Shown: positions 33,785 through 44,192 of the stretch, piece after piece
Numbering within the stretch: position 1 is the stretch's first letter
Layout: every line of letters begins with the position of its first letter
Assembly: GCA_947564645.1 (NCBI GenBank)
Contig: CANOCU010000011.1
Coordinates: 1 to 64,000, forward strand
DNA: 64,000 nt
Direction of reading: 5' to 3'
Source of the DNA: an uncultured Lachnospiraceae bacterium
GTDB taxonomy: Bacteria > Bacillota > Clostridia > Lachnospirales > Lachnospiraceae
Translations under genes and position numbers: made by a program
The notes under the pieces: generated by a model
Told to the model about the DNA's origin: nothing
The model's input: the letters and a program-made list of their open reading frames with translations, nothing else
Databases searched by the model: none

Positions 33785-36232
33785 TCACACCAGCGCATGC
33801 CCAACAACCTCTTCCATACACTCTACCAGACAAATCTCTAAACCGTCTGTAATCTCCTGATCCAGTTCCGCGATATCTTTCTCATTTTCCTTCGGAACGA
33901 GCACCTTATGTACCCCCGCCGTCCTGGCCGCCAGTATCTTCTCCTTCAACCCGCCGATGGGCAGCACCCTTCCGCGAAGAGTGACTTCACCGGTCATCGC
34001 CACATCCGCCCGCACCGGCCTTCCCGTCACGGCGGACAGGATCGCCGTCGCCATGGTAATACCCGCCGACGGTCCGTCTTTCGGCACGGCTCCCTCCGGA
34101 ATATGCAGATGGAAATCCCGCTTCCGGAACAGCTTTTCCTCGATCTGGTATTGTTCTCCTACCGACCGCACATAACTGAGCGCGATGCGCGCGGATTCCT
34201 TCATCACATCGCCCATCTGACCGGTTAAGTCAATCTTCCCCTCTCCGGGCATCATGTTCACCTCGATCTGCAGGGTATCGCCTCCCACGCTAGTCCAGGC
34301 CAGTCCGCGCACGATGCCGACCTCATCCTTACCCGCGATCTTATCCTGCCGGTACTTGGGCTTGCCAAGATAGTGCTCCAGATTATCCACGGTAATTTCG
34401 ACTTTTGCAGTCAATCCTTTCATTTCTTTCTCATGCATACCGGGAACAGCCTCCGGGACTGCCTGCTGCCGTCTTTCCAGGATCTGCCGTGCCTCCTTCC
34501 GGCATACGGCTCCGATCTGCCGCTCTAAGCCGCGCACGCCGGCTTCCCTCGTATAACGGCTGATCATGGCTCGAAGCGCCTCGTCCGTAAACGTTATCTC
34601 ATCCTCTCTGATCCCGTTCTTATATAGCTGCTTCTCCACCAGATGTTCTCTGGCGATATGGAATTTCTCATTGGCCGTATAGCTGTTGATCTCGATCAGC
34701 TCCATGCGGTCAAGCAGCGGCCGCGGAATCGTATCCGTGCTGTTTGCCGTAGCGATAAACAATACCTCCGACAGATCGATGGGTATCTCCACGTAATGAT
34801 CTCGAAACGCCCCGTTCTGCTCCCCGTCCAGCACTTCCAGCAGCGCCGAGCTCGGATCGCCCTTATAATCGCTGCTCACCTTGTCGATCTCGTCCAGAAG
34901 CAGCAGCGGATTCTTCACGCCGGCCTGTCTGACCGCATTGGTGATCCTGCCCGGCATGGCGCCCACATAGGTCTTACGGTGTCCTCTGATCTCGGCTTCG
35001 TCCCGGATACCGCCCAGACAGATACGGACGTACTTCTTATTTAACGCTGCCGCCACGCTGCGGGCGATGGAGGTCTTGCCGGTGCCCGGCGGTCCCACAA
35101 GACAGATGATCGGACTCCGGCCCTTGCCGGTCAGCGCCCGTACGGCCAGATATTCCAGTATCCGCTCTTTTACCTTCGTGAGTCCGTAATGATCGTCATT
35201 CAGGATCTTCTCCGCCCGCGCCAGATCGCTGCTGTCCCTGGAAGCCTTATCCCAGGGCAGTTCCAGCAGGGTCTCGATATAAGCCCGCTCCACCGCCGCC
35301 TCCGAATTACTGCCGATCACATTCTTATAGCGGCTGATCTCCTTACGAATCTTGTCTTTCACTTCCTTTTTCGCCTTCAGCTTCTCCACTGCGGCCTCGA
35401 ACTGCTCCACATCGGAGTCCGTATTGTTCTCCCCCAGCTCCTCCTTAATATAGTATAACTGTTCCCGCAGGATATAATCTCTCTGGTTCTTGTCGATCCG
35501 CTCCCTGATGTCCTTCGCAAGCTCATTCTTGATCCGGGTGATATCCACTTCCTTCACCAGCAGGTCGGTCAGAATAACAAACCGCTCTTTCACGGATACC
35601 GCCCCAAGGATCGCCTGCTTATCCGCCACCGCCAGCGGCATGTTGATGGTGATACAGTCGAGCAAGCGCCCCAGCGGCATCTCTTCCTCGATCTGATCCG
35701 CCACTGCCTTGCCCACCTTGGGAAAGCATGTATAGTATGCCGCAAAAGATTCCTTGACCGTTCTGGTCATTGCCTCCAGTTCCGCTTCCGTCAGCTCTGT
35801 CATATCGTCGTTTTCAAGCGACACCTCTGCCATAATATAATCATTTTCCTGTGCAAACCGGTGTACTCTGCCTCTGGCCTTCCCTTCCACCAGCACCCGC
35901 AGGATATGACCCGGCAGCTTCGTCACCTGTCTGATCACCGTGACCGTGCCAACCTCGTAGATATCCCCGAACCCCGGGTCTTCCGCCTCCACATTCTTCT
36001 GCGTTACCGCAAGAAGCCGTTGGTCCGCTAACATCGACTGCTCTACCGCCTCGATCGACTTGGCCGCGCTCAGATCAAAATGAATGACCATCCCTGGCAG
36101 GATCGACAGCCCGCGGAGCGTCACGGCTGGAAGATATTCCGTCCCGGCCCCCGTCTCTCTATAGTTCAGATAAGACAGCGCTCCCTTATCGAAAGCATCA
36201 TATTCCCTGCCATTTTCTGTGTCTCTGCTCAT
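33785..36232 (-). CDS. lon: ATP-dependent protease Lon
   Basis: Predicted 815-residue AAA+ serine protease that degrades damaged and regulatory proteins. The N-terminal LON substrate-binding domain spans about 35-240, followed by the AAA module with Walker [10 protein letters not shown] near 395, Walker [10 protein letters not shown], and the C-terminal protease domain with the Ser of PKDGPSAG near 715 and the Lys of [10 protein letters not shown] near 758. Length is typical. It belongs to the tig-clpP-clpX-lon-engB block. Confidence 0.97.
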   Translation of the reverse strand: MSRDTENGREYDAFDKGALSYLNYRETGAGTEYLPAVTLRGLSILPGMVIHFDLSAAKSIEAVEQSMLADQRLLAVTQKNVEAEDPGFGDIYEVGTVTVIRQVTKLPGHILRVLVEGKARGRVHRFAQENDYIMAEVSLENDDMTELTEAELEAMTRTVKESFAAYYTCFPKVGKAVADQIEEEMPLGRLLDCITINMPLAVADKQAILGAVSVKERFVILTDLLVKEVDITRIKNELAKDIRERIDKNQRDYILREQLYYIKEELGENNTDSDVEQFEAAVEKLKAKKEVKDKIRKEISRYKNVIGSNSEAAVERAYIETLLELPWDKASRDSSDLARAEKILNDDHYGLTKVKERILEYLAVRALTGKGRSPIICLVGPPGTGKTSIARSVAAALNKKYVRICLGGIRDEAEIRGHRKTYVGAMPGRITNAVRQAGVKNPLLLLDEIDKVSSDYKGDPSSALLEVLDGEQNGAFRDHYVEIPIDLSEVLFIATANSTDTIPRPLLDRMELIEINSYTANEKFHIAREHLVEKQLYKNGIREDEITFTDEALRAMISRYTREAGVRGLERQIGAVCRKEARQILERRQQAVPEAVPGMHEKEMKGLTAKVEITVDNLEHYLGKPKYRQDKIAGKDEVGIVRGLAWTSVGGDTLQIEVNMMPGEGKIDLTGQMGDVMKESARIALSYVRSVGEQYQIEEKLFRKRDFHLHIPEGAVPKDGPSAGITMATAILSAVTGRPVRADVAMTGEVTLRGRVLPIGGLKEKILAARTAGVHKVLVPKENEKDIAELDQEITDGLEICLVECMEEVVGHALV

Positions 36233-36358
36233 ACATTATTCCCTCTTTTCGTAACGGTTCCGACAGCATATCTCATACCGCGCCCCTGGCGTTTTCCTGT
36301 AATGACAACAAACGCCGCCTGTATTCCGGCGACGTTTTCTTTCTACAAAACAGCTTAT

Positions 36359-37615
36359 TTACTCGGCACGCATCAGTCTGTTGCGATAGACGATACGGGG
36401 TTTGCCCTTGCCATCCACAACATCCTTTGTCAAAATACACTCCGCGATATTGTCGTCCGACGGAATCTCATACATAACGTCCATCAGTACATCTTCCATG
36501 ATGGAACGCAGTCCTCTGGCGCCTGTCTTGCGCTCATAGGCAAGACGCGCGATCTCCTGCGCCGCCTCGTCCTCCACGCCCAGTCTGACTTCATCAAACT
36601 CAAACAGCTTCTTATACTGCTTGATCAGCGCATTCTTGGGTTCCTTCAAAATGCGCACCAGAGCCTCCTGATCCAGATCATCCAATGTAACGGTGATCGG
36701 AACACGTCCGATAAATTCCGGGATCAGGCCAAACTTCATCAGATCCTGGGCTGATACTTCCTTCAGCACCGCCCCGATATCCTTACTGCTCTTCTCTGCG
36801 ATCTGCGCATTGAATCCGATGGAATTACGGTCCAGACGCTCCTCCACGATCTTCTCCAATCCGTCAAACGCGCCGCCGCAGAGGAACAGGATATTGGAGG
36901 TGTCGATCTGGATCAGCTCCTGATGCGGATGCTTCCTGCCGCCCTGAGGGGGAACACTCGCCACCGTACCCTCTATGATCTTCAGAAGCGCCTGCTGTAC
37001 ACCCTCACCGGACACGTCCCTTGTAATGGACACATTCTCGCTCTTCTTCGTAATCTTATCGATCTCGTCGATATAGATGATCCCGTACTGTGCTCTCTCG
37101 ATGTCGTAATCCGCCGCCTGGATCAGCTTGAGCAGGATATTCTCCACATCCTCACCCACATAGCCGGCCTCGGTCAGTGTAGTGGCATCCGCGATCGCGA
37201 ACGGCACATTGATGATCTTCGCCAGTGTCTGCGCCAGGTACGTCTTGCCGGAACCGGTAGGCCCCACCATGATGATGTTGCTCTTCTGCAGCTCCACACC
37301 GTCATCCTCTTCCGGCGCCAGTACCCGCTTATAATGGTTGTAGACAGAGACAGCCAGTACTTTCTTGGCATCCTCCTGCCCGATCACATAATCGTCCAGA
37401 AAATGCTTGATCTCCACCGGTTTCAGGAGATTGATCTCCATCTCCTCTGCTTCCGGCTCTTCCTCATATTCCTCTTCGATGATATCGGCGCAGATCTCCA
37501 CACACTCGTCGCAAATATAGACACCCGCCGGACCCGCGATCAGCTTCTTGACCTGGCCCTGTGTCTTATTGCAAAAAGAACACCTCACCCTGTCATCAGA
37601 ATTCTTTCCTGCCAT
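36359..37615 (-). CDS. clpX: ATP-dependent Clp protease ATP-binding subunit ClpX
   Basis: Predicted 418-residue AAA+ unfoldase that feeds substrates to ClpP. The N-terminal zinc-binding domain has CSFC at about 13-16 and CDECVEIC near 35-42. Walker A is [11 protein letters not shown] near 120, Walker [10 protein letters not shown] near 190, and the GYVGEDVE pore-1 loop is present; the LGF/IGF-type ClpP-docking loop corresponds to RNSIGFNAQ near 270. It lies directly downstream of clpP, as usual. A weak GC hairpin follows the stop. Confidence 0.97.
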   Translation of the reverse strand: MAGKNSDDRVRCSFCNKTQGQVKKLIAGPAGVYICDECVEICADIIEEEYEEEPEAEEMEINLLKPVEIKHFLDDYVIGQEDAKKVLAVSVYNHYKRVLAPEEDDGVELQKSNIIMVGPTGSGKTYLAQTLAKIINVPFAIADATTLTEAGYVGEDVENILLKLIQAADYDIERAQYGIIYIDEIDKITKKSENVSITRDVSGEGVQQALLKIIEGTVASVPPQGGRKHPHQELIQIDTSNILFLCGGAFDGLEKIVEERLDRNSIGFNAQIAEKSSKDIGAVLKEVSAQDLMKFGLIPEFIGRVPITVTLDDLDQEALVRILKEPKNALIKQYKKLFEFDEVRLGVEDEAAQEIARLAYERKTGARGLRSIMEDVLMDVMYEIPSDDNIAECILTKDVVDGKGKPRIVYRNRLMRAE

Positions 37616-37737
37616 TTTAATGCTCCATGCCTTTCTTCTTCATTATTTAGCGGCCATAAGACCCTTAAGCCTCACAGCCGCTACCCCTTTTGACCCCATG
37701 CCCGTGAGGATTGTTTCCCTGTTCCTTACATCTGCTG

Positions 37738-38331
37738 CTATACAGCGCTGGCATGATTGGTGATGATACGGTCGATCAGGCCATAAGAAAGCGCTTCCTC
37801 GGCAGTCTTCCAGTTATCTCTCTCCGTATCTGCCATGATCACCTCGAAATCCTGGCCCGTGTTCTCGGCCATGATCCTCGCCATCTTCTCCTTCGTGGCC
37901 AGGATATGCTTTGCCGTGATCTCAATCTCCGTAGCCTGTCCCTGCGCGCCGCCCGCCGGCTGATGGATCATGATCTCCGCATTGGGAAGAGCCATTCTTT
38001 TACCCTTGGTTCCGCCCGCCAACAGGAACGCTCCCATGCTGGCTGCCATGCCGATACATACGGTGCTCACATCACACTTAATGAAATTCATTGTGTCATA
38101 AATCGCCATTCCAGCCGTGATCACGCCGCCCGGACTGTTGATATACAGATGAATATCTTTCTCTGGATCTTCCGACTCTAAGAAAAGCAGCTGTGCCACG
38201 ATCACACTCGCCGATGCGTCATTCACTTCCTCTCCCAGAAAGATGATCCTCTCTTTCAATAATCTCGAATAAATGTCATAAGAGCGTTCTCCTCTGGAAG
38301 TCTGCTCAATGACATAAGGTATTAAAGCCAT
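37738..38331 (-). CDS. clpP: ATP-dependent Clp protease proteolytic subunit ClpP
   Basis: Predicted 197-residue serine protease forming the tetradecameric ClpP barrel. The catalytic triad is Ser98 (GMAASMGAF), His123 (MIHQPAGG) and Asp172 (DTERDN), at the standard spacing. The N-terminal [21 protein letters not shown] is diagnostic. It begins 33 bases after the tig stop, consistent with a tig-clpP operon; clpX follows 122 bases later. Confidence 0.98.
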   Translation of the reverse strand: MALIPYVIEQTSRGERSYDIYSRLLKERIIFLGEEVNDASASVIVAQLLFLESEDPEKDIHLYINSPGGVITAGMAIYDTMNFIKCDVSTVCIGMAASMGAFLLAGGTKGKRMALPNAEIMIHQPAGGAQGQATEIEITAKHILATKEKMARIMAENTGQDFEVIMADTERDNWKTAEEALSYGLIDRIITNHASAV

Positions 38332-38364
38332 GTTAATTCCTCCGCTTCCTTATACACTATCTTC

Positions 38365-39651
38365 TTATTCCTCTACCGCATGCTCGGCCACGAACTCAGC
38401 AGCTTTTCTGACAGCCAGATCCTGCATGATGTTCTTCTTCTCTCTTTCGCCCATAAGCTCCTTCACCTTATCGATCTCCATCTGGTAAACTTCAGCCATG
38501 GTCTTCATCTCTTCGTCATAATCTTCTTCGGTAACCACGATGTTCTCAGCTTTGGCGATCGCCTCCAATACCAGTCTGGATTTGATCCGCTCCTCCGCCT
38601 GGGGCTTCACCTGCTCGATCAGCTTCTCATACGTCGCGCCCGTAAACTGCATGTACTGCTCCATGCTCATACCCTGCATCGTGATCCGCTGAGCAAACTC
38701 GTCCACCATCTGTCTCTGCTGCGTCTCAAGCATCGCCTCCGGAATCTCCATCTCGCTTGCCTTCACTGCCGCCTCAACAGCCTCATTTTCTCTGGTCGCC
38801 CTGGCGTCCTTCTCCTTCTTCTCGGTCAGGTTCTTCTTTACATCTTCCTTATATTCTTCCAGTGTATCAAATTCCGATATCTCACTCGCAAATTCGTCAT
38901 CCAGTTCCGGAAGTTCCTTCTCCTTGATCTCCTGCACCGTGCACTTGAACACGGCTTCCTTGCCCTGCAGTTCCTCTGCCTGATAGTCCTCCGGGAAAGT
39001 AACCTTTACTTCCACTTCCTTACCGATCTCCGCGCCCACAAGCTGCTCTTCGAACCCGGGGATAAACGCGCCGGAACCGATGGTCAGCGGATAGTTCTCT
39101 CCCTTGCCGCCGTCAAAAGCCACACCGTCCACGAAGCCTTCGAAATCGATCACCGTCATATCACCGTCTTTGACCGGTCTGTCTTCTACCGTGATATTTC
39201 TCGCATTGTTATCGCGTTCTCTGTTGATCTCCGCCATCACGTCTTCTTCCGTGACTTCCCTGTCGATCTTCTCAATCTTCACACCCTTGTATTCACCTAG
39301 CTTTACATCAGGCTTCAGCGCCACCGTCGCCGTAAAGATAAAAGGCTTACCCCCTTCGATCTGTGTCACCTCAATCTTCGGAGAAGATACGATGTCCTCC
39401 TCGCACTCATCCACTGCCTTATCGTAGGCATCCGGGATCAGATCGTTGGCCGCATCCTCATAGAATACTTCCTTACCGTACATTTTCTCCACCATCATAC
39501 GCGGCACTTTCCCTTTTCGAAAGCCCGGAATGCTGATCTGCTTCTTCTGCTTCTGATAAACTTTCTCGATCGCCTTCTCAAGATCCTCTGCGCTTACTTC
39601 GATCGTAAGCTTCGCCATGTTCTTTTCTAATTTTTCTACCTGTAAGCTCAT
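38365..39651 (-). CDS. tig: Trigger factor, ribosome-associated chaperone
   Basis: Predicted 428-residue chaperone/prolyl isomerase that meets nascent chains at the ribosome exit. The N-terminal ribosome-binding segment contains GFRKGKVPR near residue 45 (signature FRxGxxP), the FKBP-type PPIase domain covers about 150-245 (DFEGFVDGVAFDGG, IPGFEEQLVG), and the C-terminal helical arm follows. The start at 39651 is chosen because GAAGGAGG lies 9 bases upstream and the family N-terminus (SLQVEKLEKNMAKL) begins there. Confidence 0.96.
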   Translation of the reverse strand: MSLQVEKLEKNMAKLTIEVSAEDLEKAIEKVYQKQKKQISIPGFRKGKVPRMMVEKMYGKEVFYEDAANDLIPDAYDKAVDECEEDIVSSPKIEVTQIEGGKPFIFTATVALKPDVKLGEYKGVKIEKIDREVTEEDVMAEINRERDNNARNITVEDRPVKDGDMTVIDFEGFVDGVAFDGGKGENYPLTIGSGAFIPGFEEQLVGAEIGKEVEVKVTFPEDYQAEELQGKEAVFKCTVQEIKEKELPELDDEFASEISEFDTLEEYKEDVKKNLTEKKEKDARATRENEAVEAAVKASEMEIPEAMLETQQRQMVDEFAQRITMQGMSMEQYMQFTGATYEKLIEQVKPQAEERIKSRLVLEAIAKAENIVVTEEDYDEEMKTMAEVYQMEIDKVKELMGEREKKNIMQDLAVRKAAEFVAEHAVEE

Positions 39652-39726
39652 TGTATGGGTTCCTCCTTCAAATGCCTCTGCGACATGCGGAAGCCCTCGT
39701 CTGCTCCTAGTCACAGTCATTTAAGC

Positions 39727-39737
39727 ATTATAGCACA
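39727..39737 (-). promoter_or_regulatory. Extended -10 promoter of tig
   Basis: The minus strand reads TTGTGCTATAAT, an extended -10 (TGC TATAAT) without a strong -35, about 75 bases upstream of the tig ATG. It would drive tig and clpP. Confidence 0.55.
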
Positions 39738-39810
39738 ACCTTTTGAAAAATACCAGATGGTTTTTTCTATAGTTACGCGGTTTTTCAATGGTTTTATGGC
39801 AGAGAATGAG

Positions 39811-39853
39811 AAAAAGGGCATAAAGTCCTTCCATACCTATAGACTTTACACCC
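39811..39853 (-). terminator. Terminator of the flagellin gene
   Basis: On the minus strand GGGTGTAAAGTC pairs with GACTTTATGCCC, with two G-U wobbles, followed by five T residues. It lies about 125 bases after the flagellin stop and before tig. Confidence 0.65.
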
Positions 39854-39979
39854 TGCTCCATTTCCTTCCTCTATCTATACAATACGCATAACTCCCCTAT
39901 GTCTGTACCTCTCTGATCGCGACCCGGCAATGCTCACACGTAATCTGTCGTCTGCATCAGCTCTCCGGGGATCGAAAAG

Positions 39980-41125
39980 CTACTGCAATAACGCCAGCGC
40001 GCTCTGGTTACTCTGATTCGCCTGGCTCAACATGGACTGCCCGGCCTGCACGAGAATGTTGTTGTTGGCATACTTCACCATCTCCGTGGCAATATCCGTA
40101 TCCCGGATAGCCGATTCCGCCGATGTGGTGTTCTCCACGATATTGTCCAGATTGCTGATCGTATGCTCTAAGCGGTTCTGAATCGCGCCCAGATCGGAGC
40201 GGGTTCTGGATACGTCCTCGATCGCGCTTTTGGCGAAGGCGTTGAGGGCCTGGAAGTCACGGACATCAGGTGCCCTGCCGGACAGATCTTCTTCCGTACC
40301 GCCTGTCGATCCGGAAAAACTGCTTCCATCGGTCGTCAATCTGTTCTTCACGCTTTCATCTGTGATCGAACTATAAGAAAAGCTGTGAAAAATAGTCAGA
40401 TCTCTCGCCGCCAGAAGATGTGAATGCCCTGCCACACTCCAGGGTTGGACCGTATTTAAATTCACATACTGTATTTTTGCATGAGTGCTGGTTCCCGGCC
40501 AGGCATACTGATAATAGAGCCCGTCCGGTGTCTCATTCCCTATCGGTGGCAAATCCTGTCCTTTACACAATGGTGTACTATCATTCGTCTGATAGCAGAT
40601 TCCTTTCGACAGTGCACTGGCAATCAGATCGTTCGTACACATATTCCCTATCGTGATCGCGATATGCTGTCCTGACTCTGCGCCAACCTGTAATCCGATT
40701 CCCTTAAAAGTGCCGTCCAGCAGATTCTGCTCATTAAAGGTCGTCGTGGACTGCACCCTGTCAATCTCGCTCATCAGCTGTCTGACTTCCATCTGAACAT
40801 AACTTCTGTCCGTGGTAGTCAGCGTTCCGTTGGCTCCCTTCACCGCAAGCTCATTCATCCGCTGCAGCATATCGTGAACCTCGTTCAAAGCGCCCTCCGC
40901 CGTCTGCACACAGGAAATGCCATCCGACGCATTGGCCGACGCCTGTGTAAGTCCTCTGATCTGGCGGCGCATCTTCTCCGATATGGACAAGCCTGCCGCA
41001 TCGTCCGCCGCACGGTTGATCTTATACCCGGAAGACAGCTTCTCCGTTGACTTCGCCTGACTCTTATTCGTCAGGTTAAACATGCGATTTGAATTCATCG
41101 CCGTGATATTATGTTTGACGACCAT
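39980..41125 (-). CDS. fliC: Flagellin
   Basis: Predicted 381-residue flagellar filament subunit. The conserved N-terminal D0/D1 region (VVKHNITAMNSNRMFNLTN, GYKINRAADDAAGLSISEKM) and C-terminal D1/D0 region (RSDLGAIQNRLEHTISNLDN, ANNNILVQAGQSMLSQANQS, ending LLQ) are complete. The middle (about 170-285) is a variable insert with two Cys (ICYQ and LCKG, near 200-210) and aromatic/Ser/Thr-rich sequence, likely surface-exposed. No other flagellar gene is in the window. A sigma-28-like promoter is upstream and a terminator downstream, so it is a single-gene unit. The Cys pair in the exposed insert is unusual for a flagellin. Confidence 0.95.
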   Translation of the reverse strand: MVVKHNITAMNSNRMFNLTNKSQAKSTEKLSSGYKINRAADDAAGLSISEKMRRQIRGLTQASANASDGISCVQTAEGALNEVHDMLQRMNELAVKGANGTLTTTDRSYVQMEVRQLMSEIDRVQSTTTFNEQNLLDGTFKGIGLQVGAESGQHIAITIGNMCTNDLIASALSKGICYQTNDSTPLCKGQDLPPIGNETPDGLYYQYAWPGTSTHAKIQYVNLNTVQPWSVAGHSHLLAARDLTIFHSFSYSSITDESVKNRLTTDGSSFSGSTGGTEEDLSGRAPDVRDFQALNAFAKSAIEDVSRTRSDLGAIQNRLEHTISNLDNIVENTTSAESAIRDTDIATEMVKYANNNILVQAGQSMLSQANQSNQSALALLQ

Positions 41126-41188
41126 AACCTTACTCTCCTATCATCCACCCTCTTTAGATTTCGAATTCCCCCATATCCGGTTAAATAT

Positions 41189-41215
41189 ATATCGGCTCAT
41201 ATCATGACGTACTTA
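41189..41215 (-). promoter_or_regulatory. Sigma-28 (FliA/SigD) type promoter of flagellin
   Basis: The minus strand reads TAAG, 15 bases, GCCGATAT. The consensus is TAAA-N15-GCCGATAA, so each box differs at one position. It lies about 65 bases upstream of the flagellin ATG. Confidence 0.8.
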
Positions 41216-41276
41216 ACACTATATTGCAAGGGAAATGGAAATATTCGGCACAATATTCTTTAAAACGCTCTTTTAA

Positions 41277-42791
41277 CTAACAATATATCTTCCTTCCCTG
41301 TAGCAATTCCGCGTCTTCTTCTCTATGGGTCGTGACCAGCAGCGTCCTTTCTCCAAGCTGCTTTGTAAGATATTCCGCACAACGCGCGCGGGTCTCCTCA
41401 TCCAGTCCCGTAAACGGTTCATCCATGATCAGTATGTCCGCTCCCGACAGCACTGCGCGTAACAGCACCACACGCCTGCGCATTCCGCCGCTCAAACTGT
41501 TGACCGGTTTGGTCAGGCAATCTTCCGGTAGAATCCTTGCCGCCTGCGCCCTGACATACTCTGTCAGCTGCTTCTTTGACATATGCGACAAATCACATGC
41601 GCCCGTCCTGCCTGTCTCCCTTCTGCTTCTCCTCTCCATCCCCAACAGAATATTGCATACTGCATCGTACTCCTCGCAAAGCCTGTCGTCCTGAAAAACC
41701 ATGCCGATGCGGTCAGGCATTCCCGAGATCTCGCCCTGCTGCGCCTGCTCTAAACCTGTCAGTATCTTAAGCAGGGTAGTCTTGCCTGCGCCGGAAGGAG
41801 CCATCAGCAAGTACCGGCCGCCTGCCTCCATCGTCAGACTAAAGTCCTCTATTACCGGCTGTCCATTGTAAGATTTCCTGATATGCCGCATCCGGATCAA
41901 TCCCGCCTCTCCCGCTTTGTCCGGGATATCGGTCCTTCTTTCTTTCTTCTCGGATTCGTTGCCGGCTCTCTGCCCGGTCCGCGTCCCCGCCTGCAGACAC
42001 TCTCCCGGTCCGAAGACAGGATATGGACGCCACAGCGCAAATCTATGAAAAAGCCATAACACCGCCTTCTCAAAAAGAAAACTGACCAGCACGATCGTCA
42101 CCGTCCATGCAAACAAGCCTGCCGTATCCAGATAGATCTTTGCCATGTAAAGCCGCTCTCCCAGCGACGACTCCGTCAAACCGATGATCTCTGCCGCCAC
42201 ACCGGATTTCCAGCTCATGCCCAGGGATATTTTCAGACAGCTTTCCAGATACGGCATCAGCGCCGGTCTGTACAGATAGAATAGCTTCTTTCCCCGGCTC
42301 ATGCCAAACACACGGGCCATCTCCAACAGCTTCCTGTCCGTGCTTTTCAGACCGGCTATGGTATTCACATAGACATTCGGAAACACGATCAGAAAGCTGA
42401 TTAGCAAGCTCAGACGCCCGGCGCCGAACCAGATCAGCAGGAGCACCACAAAGGAGGCCACCGGGACGGACTTAAGCGCCGCCATCACCGGCGACAGCAT
42501 CTCCTCCACCCAGGACATGCAATACCCCACTGCTCCCATCGCTATCCCCGCAAAAAGAGCCAGGAAAAATCCCAGCCCGATTCCCGACAGCGAGTGAAAG
42601 ATCACGGGAAAAAAATCGGGACGCAGCAGATTCTTCTCAAAAGCGCACAGAACCTGCACGGGCCCCGCCAACAGAATCGGATTGTCCGCCAGATGCGCCG
42701 CCGCCTGCCAGATGCCCAGCCAGAAGAATAGAATGATCGCTTTTCGTATCCGCTTATGTGTCCCTTTCATTTGGCGCTCCTGTTTCTCCAC
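41277..42791 (-). CDS. Fused ABC transporter permease and ATPase, nitrate/sulfonate/thiamine-precursor type
   Basis: Predicted 504-residue single-chain transporter. Residues 15-250 are an SsuC/TauC-like permease with six membrane segments and the EAA loop around 150-180 (EMARVFGMSRGKKLF). A polar linker (about 262-295) joins an ABC ATPase: Walker A APSGAGKTT at 331-339, Q-loop FQDD at 366, signature LSGGM at 433, Walker B ILIMDEP at 453-459 and His489. In most bacteria these are two genes, as in ssuC and ssuB. The lipoprotein gene is directly upstream with a 32-base gap, so the unit is complete. The substrate, possibly a sulfonate, pyrimidine or similar small molecule, is not determinable. 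Confidence 0.85.
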   Translation of the reverse strand: MEKQERQMKGTHKRIRKAIILFFWLGIWQAAAHLADNPILLAGPVQVLCAFEKNLLRPDFFPVIFHSLSGIGLGFFLALFAGIAMGAVGYCMSWVEEMLSPVMAALKSVPVASFVVLLLIWFGAGRLSLLISFLIVFPNVYVNTIAGLKSTDRKLLEMARVFGMSRGKKLFYLYRPALMPYLESCLKISLGMSWKSGVAAEIIGLTESSLGERLYMAKIYLDTAGLFAWTVTIVLVSFLFEKAVLWLFHRFALWRPYPVFGPGECLQAGTRTGQRAGNESEKKERRTDIPDKAGEAGLIRMRHIRKSYNGQPVIEDFSLTMEAGGRYLLMAPSGAGKTTLLKILTGLEQAQQGEISGMPDRIGMVFQDDRLCEEYDAVCNILLGMERRSRRETGRTGACDLSHMSKKQLTEYVRAQAARILPEDCLTKPVNSLSGGMRRRVVLLRAVLSGADILIMDEPFTGLDEETRARCAEYLTKQLGERTLLVTTHREEDAELLQGRKIYC

Positions 42792-42823
42792 TTCCAGATA
42801 ACTTCACTCTCATCTGCGCCTCC

Positions 42824-44074
42824 CTATCTCACATAGTAGAACCCATCCCCCGGCAGACCGCCGCCCACCGACTCGGGATCCTGCTCCCACAGCACCTCCA
42901 GGTACCCGGACAGCGCTGTCTTCATTTCCTCTCCGTCAATATAGGTGATATTGCACTCCGGCAGGGCTTTTGCCGCCACCGGCGCCTTGTCGATGATGCC
43001 GGCTTCGGCCACCAGCTGCGCCGTCTCCTCCACATACTCGTTGGCATAAGCCGCGCTGGCCGCATGTTCTTCCAGGAATCTGTCTACCGCCTCCGGCTCC
43101 TCCGTCAAAAAGGCATTGCGTACCACGGTTACGCCGGTTACAAGGCTGCTGCCGCCCTCCTTCTGCACCGCGGCCCACTGCTGCGTCAGGTCAAGCACCA
43201 CCGCCAGCTTCTCATTCTGCGCACAGGCTGCCGTCACGAAGGGCTGCGGCAGCACTCCCACCGCCTCCGGCATCTCCGCTAACATCGCCGCCACTTCCGT
43301 TGCCTCCGATTTATATTCCAATGTCACATCCGACGCCGTAAGACCGTTTTCCTTTAAAAGGTACTGCATCACATAATCCGGCGTGGTTCCCTTACCTGTC
43401 ATATAGACGGTCTTTCCCTTTAAATCCCTGATCTCCCTGATCTTCTCATTGCCCGATACCGCGTACAGCACGCCCAGCGTGTTGATATCGATCACCGACA
43501 CGTCGCCTTCCGCCCGGTTGTACAGCACGCTAGCCATATTGGCCGGTATCAGGACGATATCCAGATCTCCGGAAAGCATGGCCGGCAGCAGTTCGTCCGC
43601 CGCGGCTGTCATGGTAAATTCATAGCGATCGACTGTCTCGCCCTTTTTGGCCTGCTGCATAAGATAGACCAGTCCCATGGATGTGGGCCCTTTCAGAGAA
43701 CCGATCCGCAGTGTGGCGCTTTCACCGCCCTCTGTCCCGTCTCCATCGGATACCGGTTCTCCTGCTTCCTGCCCTGCGCCCTCCTGCTTTGCCGCATCCT
43801 GACTACCGGATGCTCCGTCCTGTCCGGCAGCAGTGTCTGCACCTTCTGCCGCGTCACCTGCCGGATTCGATCCGTCTTCCGGTTCGGTTCCTTTTTCCTC
43901 CTCCCCATTAACTGTTTCGGTCTCCGTTCCAGTTTCGGCCTCTGTTCCGACCTCTGTTATGGTCTCTGTTATGGTCTCTGTCCCGGCATCGGTCCCTTTG
44001 TCCGTTCCGCATCCTGTCAGCATTGCCACACACAATGCCACACCCATCCATATCGCTGCCCTCTTCTTTTTCAT
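42824..44074 (-). CDS. SsuA/NMT1-like solute-binding lipoprotein with low-complexity linker
   Basis: Predicted 416-residue lipoprotein: signal with lipobox LTGC (Cys22), then about 90 residues of Thr/Glu/Gly/Asp/Ala repeats (GTETITETITEVGTEAETGT and onward), then a binding domain starting at TLRIGSLKGPTSMGLVYLMQ, the classic NMT1/SsuA first strand. The motifs DIVLIPANMASVLYNRA and YAVSGNEKIREIRDLKGKTV also fit. The repeat linker probably spans the cell wall. It pairs with the fused permease-ATPase just downstream. Confidence 0.88.
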   Translation of the reverse strand: MKKKRAAIWMGVALCVAMLTGCGTDKGTDAGTETITETITEVGTEAETGTETETVNGEEEKGTEPEDGSNPAGDAAEGADTAAGQDGASGSQDAAKQEGAGQEAGEPVSDGDGTEGGESATLRIGSLKGPTSMGLVYLMQQAKKGETVDRYEFTMTAAADELLPAMLSGDLDIVLIPANMASVLYNRAEGDVSVIDINTLGVLYAVSGNEKIREIRDLKGKTVYMTGKGTTPDYVMQYLLKENGLTASDVTLEYKSEATEVAAMLAEMPEAVGVLPQPFVTAACAQNEKLAVVLDLTQQWAAVQKEGGSSLVTGVTVVRNAFLTEEPEAVDRFLEEHAASAAYANEYVEETAQLVAEAGIIDKAPVAAKALPECNITYIDGEEMKTALSGYLEVLWEQDPESVGGGLPGDGFYYVR

Positions 44075-44192
44075 CTTCCTGCTCCCTGCCTTTTTATAAA
44101 ATCCTGCTTTCCCTAATCTCCCTGACTATCTGTAAGCAAACTCCCGGATTTGGAAAAACTTACGCCTGCACCTCTTCAATGACGATGTTTTC

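Noticed and set aside
42824-44074. Tandem repeat in the lipoprotein as a recombination hotspot
   Set aside because: The repeats are low-complexity codons for Thr/Glu/Ala without exact long units, typical of wall-spanning linkers.
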